From: Croceivirga sp.
GTDB lineage: Bacteria; Bacteroidota; Bacteroidia; Flavobacteriales; Flavobacteriaceae
Reading direction: 5' to 3'
DNA: 64,000 nt
NCBI GenBank assembly: GCA_028281025.1
Contig: JANQKR010000016.1
Span: 1-64,000 of the forward strand
Both the position numbers and the translations under genes were made by a program. The notes under the pieces are model-generated. The model was not told the origin of the DNA, did not search any database, and worked only from the letters and a program-made list of their open reading frames with translations. Shown here piece after piece: positions 26,522-34,120 of the stretch (its first letter is position 1; every line of letters begins with the position of its first letter).

Positions 26522-27874
26522 TTACTTCTTTTCGGCCTCGGCCATCTTATTTTCGGGTTGATAATAATTTGGGGGGAACCCATTCAACTGTCTCCAAAGC
26601 TCGAACCAAATGGGGACATCATCCAAAAGTGCAATGGTATCCGCACCTGAACCGGCCCGCAAATCTTCCGGCCAGGGATGGTCATCCGGATCTTGTGCCA
26701 ATAAAATTCGGTACTTGCCATTGTCACTGATAAAAGTCTCAATGGCTACTACCACACCTCCATAGGTCCCGTAGGAAACATTGGGCCATCCACTGAAAAT
26801 AATGACGGGCCATCCATCAAATTGGATACGTACCTTCTCCCCAATATGCATCAACGGTAGGTCCAGCGGATCTACAAAGGTCTCCACTGCCAGTTCAATA
26901 TTGGCGGGCATAATGGCGACCAATCTGTCCCCTTCCTTGAAGGTTTCACCGATACCTCCCTGGATGGCCCTATTGATAAATCCATTTTGCGGGGCACGGA
27001 TATAGTACATATCGTTCCGTATGGAATAGTTGGTGAATTCGTTTTGCAGTTTTGTCACTTGGGCCTCGGAATCAAATTGGCTCGATTGTGCGGTAAACAT
27101 ATCACTTCTGGCCTTGGAGATCTTATCGGTATATTCGGCTCCAATTCTGGTGATTTCCACTTGTGCATTGATCACATCGTTCTTACTGGCCAAGAGCTTA
27201 TTCTCCTGGGAGATCAATTTGGCCTGTGTTTCCTGTAATTTCAATCTTTTCTCTTCCAGATCGGTCACCGCCTTCAGTCCTTCCGATTCCAACTGCACCA
27301 CACGATCGTATTGCCGTTGGGCAATGGTAATGTTGGTGTTGGCAGCCTCAAGATCAATACTATCGCTCTGCACCTTAAGCCTGGATTGCAGTAGCTTGTT
27401 CCTTGCCTGTTCCAGTTTTAACTCCCGCTCTTTGTTCAAAGCGCCTATTTGAATTTGCAAGGCCTTTACCTTTTCTTGATAGGAGGTAACCGACATTTCC
27501 TTGGCCCTTATCTGTTGTCCCGTCCGCTCTACCAAATTGGGATCAAAATATTCGTTCTTGATTTCAGAAATATGGAGGATGGTATCGCCCTCCTGGACAA
27601 AATCCCCTTCACGGACGTACCATTTCTCAATACGTCCCGGGATAGTAGATTGAATGGTCTGCGGACGTTGGTCCGGTGTCAAGGTCGTCACAAATCCATT
27701 GCCCTGTACATTCTGTGTCCAAGGCAGGAATAGGAAAATAATCGCAATAACGGAAAATGCATTCAAAAACCGATTGAAGTGTTTGTTATGCTTCCTCTGG
27801 GATACACGTTTCATGGCTTTGAAGTCTGAAATATCCACCCTCCTATTAATACTGTTCTTAGAAATATTAAGCAT
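26522..27874 (-). CDS. HlyD family membrane-fusion protein
   Basis: 450 residues: a cytoplasmic basic tail, one TM helix (FSVIAIIFLFLPWTQ), a lipoyl-like half (STIPGRIEKWYVREGDFVQEGD), a long helical hairpin (about residues 130-290), the second lipoyl half (YIRAPQNGFINRAIQGGIGETFKEGD) and beta-barrel domains. It links an inner-membrane ABC protein with TolC. It lies 7 bases after the ABC gene and 2 before tolC. Confidence 0.9.
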   Translation of the reverse strand: MLNISKNSINRRVDISDFKAMKRVSQRKHNKHFNRFLNAFSVIAIIFLFLPWTQNVQGNGFVTTLTPDQRPQTIQSTIPGRIEKWYVREGDFVQEGDTILHISEIKNEYFDPNLVERTGQQIRAKEMSVTSYQEKVKALQIQIGALNKERELKLEQARNKLLQSRLKVQSDSIDLEAANTNITIAQRQYDRVVQLESEGLKAVTDLEEKRLKLQETQAKLISQENKLLASKNDVINAQVEITRIGAEYTDKISKARSDMFTAQSSQFDSEAQVTKLQNEFTNYSIRNDMYYIRAPQNGFINRAIQGGIGETFKEGDRLVAIMPANIELAVETFVDPLDLPLMHIGEKVRIQFDGWPVIIFSGWPNVSYGTYGGVVVAIETFISDNGKYRILLAQDPDDHPWPEDLRAGSGADTIALLDDVPIWFELWRQLNGFPPNYYQPENKMAEAEKK

Positions 27875-27881
27875 TGTTCTC

Positions 27882-29549
27882 TTAACTTTTAATTATTCTC
27901 CCGTCCTTTAGCGTTATTTTCTGACCACATCTTCCCATCCAACCCGTATCATTGCTCACAACGACCAGTATCCAAGGCCTTTCCGGTGCTGTAAGGTATT
28001 CCATAATACGATCTGCTTCCTCGGGGTCAAATTGGTCCAATGGATCTCTTAAAACCAAAAGCTTTGGTTTTTTGACCAAACTTCTGGCCAACACAATTTT
28101 TTTGGCAATGGTATACGATATTTGTTTTCCTTCTGGATAAATATCAGTATCCAAACCATTTTGTGATTCTTTGACAAATTTTCTAAGGCCCGTGACCTCA
28201 ATGATTTCCAAAACATCTTCTTTGGGAATTGAAGGATCGCCATAGGTAATGTTCTCCAATAAGGTCCCTTCAAATGGGGTCTCCTCTTTAAGGGATTGCC
28301 CAACATTCATTCGATAATATCCCAGAAACTCGGGCTTTATGCGCTCATCGTTCACATAAATATTCCCGGAATCCGGTTCTATAAGTGCCGCAATAATCTG
28401 CAAAAGCGTGGTCTTACCACTACCGCTTTCCCCTTGTATCAATAGTCGGGTCTTTGGAGGCAATTCCAGTGAAATGTCATCTATAATGAGCTTTCCCGTT
28501 TCTGGGATGGAGTATTTAATTTTATCCAATTGCACCGTGAAATCACCTCTATCGAATAACGGAGGAATGCTTTGTTCCGGTTCAATCTGCTTATCCACTA
28601 CTTGCCCCAATTTTTCCAATGAGGTCAATACATCATAGAACGATTCCAATCCCACAATCAACTTTTCCACACTACTGATGACCAAAAGAATGATAATCTC
28701 CGCAGCAACAAACTGCCCTATGTTCATTTCTTGATTCAGTACCAACAAACCTCCAATGATCAACAGGCCGCCCGTTACCAAAATCTTAAACCCTATCATC
28801 TGGATAAATTGTAGCACCAAAATCTTAAAGTGGTTCTCCCGTGCCTCCAGATAACCGCTTACCAATCCGTCATTTTTTTCCAGGGCATGGTTAGTTTTAC
28901 CGGACAACTTAAAACTTACGATGCATCGAGCGACTTCCTGAATCCAATGGGCTACCCTATATTTATGCTTGGATTCCTTTAAACTGGTCTCCAGTCCACG
29001 GGTAATGGTGTATTTGAACACCACATAGATCAACGCGATCAACAGCACTCCATAGACAATAAAAAAGGGATGGTACAGCGACAGCAATAAGAGTCCAAAA
29101 ACAATCTGTAACAAAGCCGTGGGAAAGTCTATCAATAATTTGGACACCCCCTTTTGAACGTTTAAGGTATCAAAAAACCTATTGGCCAATTCCGGAGGGT
29201 AGAAATTTCGCAATTGGCTCATTCTAATTTTCGGAAAGCGATAGGCAAATTCAAAGGAGGATCGGGTAAATATCTTCTGTTGGATGTTTTCAATGATCCG
29301 TAACTGCATCAATTGCAAAGCTCCGGCAAATCCCACTCCCAGGGTTACAAGTATGACCAGGATGATCCAAGAGGTGCTCACCTGTGCCCCTTGAATAAGA
29401 TTGATTATGGCCTGAATGCCCAAGGGCAATGACAAGGTGACCAGTCCGGCAAAAATGGCATAATAGAATACCTGGAGTACGTCCTTTTTATCCAACTGAA
29501 GTAAATTCACAAGTCGCTGCCAAGCGGTAAGTATGTTCTTTTTCGACAT
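27882..29549 (-). CDS. ABC exporter half-transporter with degenerate ATPase domain
   Basis: 555 residues: a six-helix permease domain (about residues 20-320) and a nucleotide-binding domain. Walker A is intact (GESGSGKTTLL). The rest is not: the signature LSGGQ is replaced by SYTIAKK after YPEGKQI, Walker B plus catalytic Glu (normally LLLLDEPT) reads LLVLRDPL, and the H-loop His is Asn in VVVSNDTG. ATP may still bind, but hydrolysis looks impaired unless a second protein supplies a working site. Lies between TetR and HlyD genes in a tight operon, so the system is conserved as a unit rather than a pseudogene. Confidence 0.85.
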   Translation of the reverse strand: MSKKNILTAWQRLVNLLQLDKKDVLQVFYYAIFAGLVTLSLPLGIQAIINLIQGAQVSTSWIILVILVTLGVGFAGALQLMQLRIIENIQQKIFTRSSFEFAYRFPKIRMSQLRNFYPPELANRFFDTLNVQKGVSKLLIDFPTALLQIVFGLLLLSLYHPFFIVYGVLLIALIYVVFKYTITRGLETSLKESKHKYRVAHWIQEVARCIVSFKLSGKTNHALEKNDGLVSGYLEARENHFKILVLQFIQMIGFKILVTGGLLIIGGLLVLNQEMNIGQFVAAEIIILLVISSVEKLIVGLESFYDVLTSLEKLGQVVDKQIEPEQSIPPLFDRGDFTVQLDKIKYSIPETGKLIIDDISLELPPKTRLLIQGESGSGKTTLLQIIAALIEPDSGNIYVNDERIKPEFLGYYRMNVGQSLKEETPFEGTLLENITYGDPSIPKEDVLEIIEVTGLRKFVKESQNGLDTDIYPEGKQISYTIAKKIVLARSLVKKPKLLVLRDPLDQFDPEEADRIMEYLTAPERPWILVVVSNDTGWMGRCGQKITLKDGRIIKS

Positions 29550-29553
29550 TTTT

Positions 29554-30228
29554 TTATGCGTTTAATGCTTTAAAAACCAAATCGTGAATAAAATCCTTTG
29601 GCAGGTTTGTTTCATCACAATCGGTCAATGTGGGAAAATGGTCCTTTAAAAAATGTTGGTGGAGGGTACTGTCCAAAATGGTACTCGCCAAACTGGAGGG
29701 AAAAGTGTATTTGGGGTTCACTGTTTTAATCATTACCTCCAAACGATTTACCATCCTTTTATAAATAACAAAATAGCCTTGCTTGTTTTCCTGATCGACT
29801 TCTTTGGTCAGGAAAGACTTGGAAGATTCATTAATTACAATTTTGTTCAACAACACCTCATTGATATGTGAAAAGGAGAGGTCCTCCACAGTGGTCTTAC
29901 TTACAATGGAAATCGCCTTTCTCAATTTTTCAACCGGATCCGCAATACTATTGGTCGCAAAGACCAATTGATATTCCAACCACCCCCAATACCATGAAGT
30001 GAGGTACACCAATAGTTTATGTTTATTCTCAAAATAACGGTAAATTGAGCTTTCATTGGACCCGATACGTTGGCCCAGTTTTTTAAATGTAAACGCTTCA
30101 AACCCTATTTCATCTATGAGCAAAATGCTGTGTTCAACTATTCTCTTCCCCAAATCCGAGGATTCGGGATCTTTTAAAAAAATCTTCTGGTTAATGGCTA
30201 TTTTAATTGACTGCAATAAACGCTCCAT
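29554..30228 (-). CDS. TetR family regulator
   Basis: 224 residues. The N-terminal helix-turn-helix is seen in LLIDEIGFEAFTFKKLGQRIGSNESSIYRYFENKHKLL, followed by a helical ligand-binding domain without assignable family. It is the first gene of the efflux operon, 4 bases before the ABC gene, and likely represses it. A near-perfect 17-base palindrome lies 25 bases upstream of the start and overlaps a -7 element, consistent with autoregulation. Confidence 0.9.
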   Translation of the reverse strand: MERLLQSIKIAINQKIFLKDPESSDLGKRIVEHSILLIDEIGFEAFTFKKLGQRIGSNESSIYRYFENKHKLLVYLTSWYWGWLEYQLVFATNSIADPVEKLRKAISIVSKTTVEDLSFSHINEVLLNKIVINESSKSFLTKEVDQENKQGYFVIYKRMVNRLEVMIKTVNPKYTFPSSLASTILDSTLHQHFLKDHFPTLTDCDETNLPKDFIHDLVFKALNA

Positions 30229-30252
30229 ACTTCAAGTTTTATAAGCCAAAAA

Positions 30253-30269
30253 TAATAGTATTACTGTTA
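30253..30269. promoter_or_regulatory. candidate TetR operator overlapping promoter
   Basis: TAATAGTATTACTGTTA is an inverted repeat matching at seven of eight arm pairs (TAAxAGTA arms). On the minus strand its end merges with TATTTTTG, a TAnnTTTG -7 box, placing the palindrome between the two promoter elements of the efflux operon. Confidence 0.55.
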
Positions 30270-30353
30270 TCACATAATAGTTTAACTTTTTTTAACGAAT
30301 GCTTTGCTGTCCAAACCATGGGATATTGTTATTTTTACTAAAATCAGTTGCCT

Positions 30354-30737
30354 ATGAAACAAAGTTTTACGCTACTTCTTTTATTAACGTTTCCCATGAT
30401 CCTGAGTTCACAGCAAACTGAATTCCAGAAAAGTTTTGAGCATTTTGAGGAAAGCAGGGGCGATAGTGCCACCGAACACATTCTTACCTTGCCTTATGAG
30501 GAGACCGTAATGCTGACCAATTCGTTGAATTCCACTTCAGGGCTTGGTCCAACTTTCAACTACTATGGCACGGTGGTGGTGGTAGACCAAATGAACACCT
30601 TGCCCAATGGGGAAATGCAATTGGTTTTAAGACGAGAGGATGGTCGGGATTTCTACGGCTTCAGACCCACCATCAAAGCTGTTCTATCAAGGAATCAGCA
30701 AACAAACCCTGAATTAAGTAGCAATAACCAAAATTAG
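30354..30737 (+). CDS. small exported hypothetical protein
   Basis: 127 residues from ATG 30354 (a TTG two codons earlier is also in frame). A signal peptide (LLLLLTFPMILSSQQ) precedes a soluble chain with TLPYEETVMLTNSLNS and NYYGTVVVVDQMNTLPNGEMQLVLRRED, likely beta strands. No family recognised. A second small gene follows after 4 bases. Transcribed divergently from the TetR operon, whose operator region it shares, so it may be co-regulated. Confidence 0.6.
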   Translation: MKQSFTLLLLLTFPMILSSQQTEFQKSFEHFEESRGDSATEHILTLPYEETVMLTNSLNSTSGLGPTFNYYGTVVVVDQMNTLPNGEMQLVLRREDGRDFYGFRPTIKAVLSRNQQTNPELSSNNQN

Positions 30738-30741
30738 CGGT

Positions 30742-31068
30742 ATGGGAAAAAAATCATTTTTAATGACTTCAATGTTCCCGATTGCGCTTTTTAGTTTATC
30801 AGCTGAGGAAACCTATTACGATTTGGTGAAGGTCGGTGACCATCCCATTATGGGTTCCCCTTCTGGTACCAATGGCACATATGTGGACGTCCCCAGAAAG
30901 GACTTTAGCATTAAAAATGGAGGAATTGTAAATATAGGCGGCCTTAAGAATAATGGGACCACGTTCTTTAACGCTTACAATACTTTAAAAACCGACTTAA
31001 ATAGCACCATTTCCAATGAAGATCTTAGAATTCCCATCCTTATGGAAAAAAGGGAATTGGCTAAATAA
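30742..31068 (+). CDS. small exported hypothetical protein
   Basis: 108 residues starting MGKKSFLMTSMFPIALFSLSA, a plausible signal peptide with cleavage after SLSA. The mature part has SPSGTNGTYVDVPRKDFSI and GGIVNIGGLKNNGTTFF. I do not recognise it. It follows the previous small gene by 4 bases and is closed by a hairpin terminator. Confidence 0.55.
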   Translation: MGKKSFLMTSMFPIALFSLSAEETYYDLVKVGDHPIMGSPSGTNGTYVDVPRKDFSIKNGGIVNIGGLKNNGTTFFNAYNTLKTDLNSTISNEDLRIPILMEKRELAK

Positions 31069-31086
31069 ATTTGTTCTCTGCCAAGC

Positions 31087-31133
31087 ATCTGCCCATCATC
31101 ATGTTCAAAAGTTTGCGTGATGGGCAGATTTTC
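31087..31133 (+). terminator. strong hairpin terminator
   Basis: ATCTGCCCATCA pairs perfectly with TGATGGGCAGAT over 12 bases, loop of 19, followed by TTTCTATTTT. Downstream of the two small exported-protein genes. Confidence 0.8.
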
Positions 31134-31159
31134 TATTTTACAGCTAATCTTTTAAATAC

Positions 31160-31495
31160 ATGATTTCTAAATTCAAAAAGTGGCTTGGTCCCAAAGAGGA
31201 CGAAAATTATGGGAATCCTGAGCTTCTAGATGAAATCCAATTGATTGAAGGCTCCTTTAATCCAATGGAAGCTGCAGATGTGCTTTTGTCGTTGATTGCC
31301 TACAAGATAAAATTTCACAATGTGCAGTTGCTCAATTCGGAGCATGATGAGTCTTCCCGAATTCAGTCCGAAAAGCGAATTGCCGAACTAAAAGAGGCCA
31401 AAAATAGGGTTACACGACTTATTATGGAGGCAAGGAACAGGGGCGAATCATTGAAAATATGCAGCAAAATCAGGGTTTCAACCCAAAAAGACTGA
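31160..31495 (+). CDS. hypothetical protein
   Basis: 111 residues, cytoplasmic and helical. FNPMEAADVLLSLIAYKIKFHNVQLL is followed by a charged helix (QSEKRIAELKEAKNRVTRLI). It resembles small coiled-coil proteins seen in marine flavobacteria, but I cannot name a family. The last 18 bases overlap the convergent LysR gene. Confidence 0.6.
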   Translation: MISKFKKWLGPKEDENYGNPELLDEIQLIEGSFNPMEAADVLLSLIAYKIKFHNVQLLNSEHDESSRIQSEKRIAELKEAKNRVTRLIMEARNRGESLKICSKIRVSTQKD

Positions 31496-32419
31496 ATCAT
31501 CTTTGGCTACATAATCCTTAAACCATTTGAAGCGGTTTTCCATAATATCGCTCTTTTGCAATTCCAAATAGTCCAAAAAAGCACTTGATACGGGAGAGAA
31601 CTTTTTGGAAGGCATCCATATGAGGTTCCAATTGGTAATAATAGGGAGTCCTTTAATGGGGAATAGTTTTAAATCCCCGTTACCCAGTTCATTTTTTATT
31701 CCAATAAGCGGCATAATTGAAAAACCCAGTCCAGCCATTACGGCCTGCTTCACCGCTTCGTTCGAAGTCAATTCAATTTTCTTGGCAACGCTGATCTTCT
31801 TTTTGGATAAAAAGTTCTCCATGGCCATTCTGGTTGCAGAGCCATTTTCCCTAAAAATGAGGGGCGCTGTCCTCAATTCCTTTAAGCCGGACAGTCTTTT
31901 TTTTGAGCTTCCCACCAGGTGCAACCTGTTTTCCATCAATTCTATGTTATGTACCGTAAAATGTTTGGGCAGTACCGAAACCAGTGCAAAATCGACCTCA
32001 TTCCCCTCAAGATTCCTAATGACGGCCGATTTATTGGTAACATCCATAACCAAATCCACACCGGGGTTATCCTCCATGAATCCGGACAAAAAATAAGGCA
32101 TCACATATTTACCTGTGGAGACCACGGCAATTTTAAGGCGTCCTGCCAAATTCCCTTCAAACTCCATGGTTTTATAATTAATGGAATTGACCTCCTCCAG
32201 AATCCGTTCCGCCGCAATGGCAATTTCCTTTCCGAAATCCGTTAGAAAAAGGCGCCTGCCCACCACTTCCGTGAGTGCAATGGAAAATTGATCTTGAAAA
32301 TTCCTCAGCTGAATGGATACGGCCGGTTGCGTCAAGTGAAGTTCCTCAGAAGCTTTGGTAATACTCTGGTGTTCCGCTACTTTTTGAAATATTCGAAGTT
32401 GATGAAGGGTATAGTTCAT
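31478..32419 (-). CDS. LysR family regulator (CbbR/CmpR-like)
   Basis: 313 residues: winged helix-turn-helix at the N-terminus (LRIFQKVAEHQSITKASEELHLTQPAVSIQLRNFQ) and a periplasmic-binding-like effector domain (LKIAVVSTGKYVMPYFLSGFM). Sequence style matches the CbbR/CmpR branch that controls carbon fixation or bicarbonate transport. It is divergent from an SbtA-type bicarbonate transporter, the classic LysR arrangement, so that gene is its likely target. Confidence 0.88.
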   Translation of the reverse strand: MNYTLHQLRIFQKVAEHQSITKASEELHLTQPAVSIQLRNFQDQFSIALTEVVGRRLFLTDFGKEIAIAAERILEEVNSINYKTMEFEGNLAGRLKIAVVSTGKYVMPYFLSGFMEDNPGVDLVMDVTNKSAVIRNLEGNEVDFALVSVLPKHFTVHNIELMENRLHLVGSSKKRLSGLKELRTAPLIFRENGSATRMAMENFLSKKKISVAKKIELTSNEAVKQAVMAGLGFSIMPLIGIKNELGNGDLKLFPIKGLPIITNWNLIWMPSKKFSPVSSAFLDYLELQKSDIMENRFKWFKDYVAKDDSVFLG

Positions 32420-32450
32420 AAATCAACTTTATGTTACTAATAATAAATAT

Positions 32451-32466
32451 AAATAAAAATTTATTT
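32451..32466. promoter_or_regulatory. inverted repeat between lysR and sbtA
   Basis: AAATAAA and TTTATTT form a perfect 7-base inverted repeat with a 2-base spacer, in the 98-base divergent intergenic region. LysR operators are A/T-rich dyads, so it is a candidate site; the A/T richness of the whole spacer weakens this. Confidence 0.35.
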
Positions 32467-32517
32467 TCAAATTATTACACCTTTGCACGATTTTATAATT
32501 AACCAATACTACGGCAT

Positions 32518-33480
32518 ATGGATTTACATTTGCTCATAGATAACCTTACCAATCCAGCATTACTCTTTTTCTTTCTGGGAATAATCGCCGTACAGCTTAA
32601 AAGCGATTTGGAGATTCCTCCTACGTCTTCAAAATTCATATCCCTATACCTGCTTTTTGCCATCGGTTTCAAGGGAGGATTGGAGCTATCGCACAGTGAA
32701 CTGAACCTGGAGATTTTATGGTCCCTTTTGTTTGGTGTGGTCCTTTCCATTGTGGTGCCCATCTATTCCTATTTCATTTTGCGCAGAAAATTCTCCGTTG
32801 AGAATTCCGGGGCCATTGCTGCCGCATATGGTTCCGTAAGTGCCGTGACCTTTGTTACCGCCATCACCTTTCTTGAAATAGAACGAATAGATTTTGGTGG
32901 TCATATGGTGGCCGTAATGGCTTTAATGGAAGCACCTTCAATAATTGTTGGCGTACTATTGATGTCCTTCTTCAAAAAAGAGAAGCCCAAAAATGGTGAC
33001 TTTAAAAAAGTAATCCACCACGCATTGACCAATGGCAGTGTTTTACTCATATTGGGTAGTCTGGCCATTGGATTTTTGGCCAATGACCAACAAGCTGAAG
33101 GCATTAAACCATTTACCACCGATATTTTTAAAGGTTTCCTGGCCGTATTCCTTCTGGATATGGGGATTACCAGCGGCCGAAAGCTCAATGATTTTCTCAA
33201 AAAAGGTTGGTTTGCCCTGATTTTTGCCTTGGTCATTCCCATTATCAATGGAATATTGGTGGCCTGGGCAAGTGACTATATCACCGCAAGTGAAGGCAAT
33301 CGATTCCTTTTTGCAATTTTGGCCGCCAGTGCATCCTATATTGCGGTGCCTGCAGCTATGCGCCTTGCAGCTCCCAAAGCCAATCCCAGTCTTTACCTGC
33401 CCATGGCATTGGCGATAACCTTTCCTTTCAATATCACTTTAGGCATGCCACTTTATCTGTATATTGTGCAAAACTTTTAG
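32518..33480 (+). CDS. sodium-dependent bicarbonate transporter SbtA family (DUF897)
   Basis: 320 residues with about ten hydrophobic helices. GFKGGLELSHSE, the SVSAVTFVTAITFLE stretch, and FLLDMGITSGRKL followed by ASASYIAVPAAMRLAAP are characteristic of the SbtA/DUF897 family, which takes up bicarbonate with sodium in cyanobacteria. In a heterotroph it may feed anaplerotic carboxylases such as pyruvate carboxylase. No SbtB (PII-like) gene is adjacent. Regulated probably by the divergent LysR. Confidence 0.87.
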   Translation: MDLHLLIDNLTNPALLFFFLGIIAVQLKSDLEIPPTSSKFISLYLLFAIGFKGGLELSHSELNLEILWSLLFGVVLSIVVPIYSYFILRRKFSVENSGAIAAAYGSVSAVTFVTAITFLEIERIDFGGHMVAVMALMEAPSIIVGVLLMSFFKKEKPKNGDFKKVIHHALTNGSVLLILGSLAIGFLANDQQAEGIKPFTTDIFKGFLAVFLLDMGITSGRKLNDFLKKGWFALIFALVIPIINGILVAWASDYITASEGNRFLFAILAASASYIAVPAAMRLAAPKANPSLYLPMALAITFPFNITLGMPLYLYIVQNF

Positions 33481-33487
33481 TGAATCT

Positions 33488-34051
33488 ATGGAAAAACACC
33501 GTTGCGGGTGGTGCCTGGGCGATCCCTTGTACGAAGCTTATCATGATGAAGAATGGGGTGTTCCCGTGACCGATGACGATACCTTGTTTGAGTTCCTGGT
33601 CCTGGAAACATTTCAGGCCGGTTTAAGTTGGATTACCGTTCTTAAAAAACGTGAGAACTTTAGAAGGGCATTTGACAATTTTGACTATCACAAAATAGCG
33701 CAATACGGTCAAAAGAAAATCGATGCCCTATTGAACGATTCCGGAATCATAAGGAACAAGCTTAAAATATATGCTACCGTAACCAATGCACAGGCCTTTA
33801 TGAAAGTTCAAGGTGAATTTGGAAGTTTTTCAAAATACATATGGGGCTTTGTCGATGGAAAACCAATCAAAAATGCCTTTGAAAACTATAAGGATGCACC
33901 GGCCAAGACCCCACTTTCGGATACGTTGAGCAAGGATTTAAAGAAGCGGGGGTTCAAGTTTGTGGGCAGTACCGTTGTTTATGCCCATATGCAAGCCACG
34001 GGAATGGTCAACGATCATGAAGTGAGCTGCTTTCGCTATTCCCAGGTCTAA
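33488..34051 (+). CDS. tag: DNA-3-methyladenine glycosylase I
   Basis: 187 residues. It removes 3-methyladenine from DNA. CGWCLGDPLYEAYHDEEWGVP holds the N-terminal zinc Cys and the conserved DEEWG; TFQAGLSWITVLKKRENF is the helix-hairpin region, and the C-terminal zinc ligands (MQATGMVNDHEVSCF) are present. Start chosen at MEKHRCGWC; a longer in-frame start at 33464 would lie in the preceding gene. Confidence 0.94.
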   Translation: MEKHRCGWCLGDPLYEAYHDEEWGVPVTDDDTLFEFLVLETFQAGLSWITVLKKRENFRRAFDNFDYHKIAQYGQKKIDALLNDSGIIRNKLKIYATVTNAQAFMKVQGEFGSFSKYIWGFVDGKPIKNAFENYKDAPAKTPLSDTLSKDLKKRGFKFVGSTVVYAHMQATGMVNDHEVSCFRYSQV

Positions 34052-34120
34052 CAAAGGGGCTTCCCTAAAGTCTTGATATTTGCCTATTTTCGCTTTAATC
34101 AACCACTCTAAACTACACCA

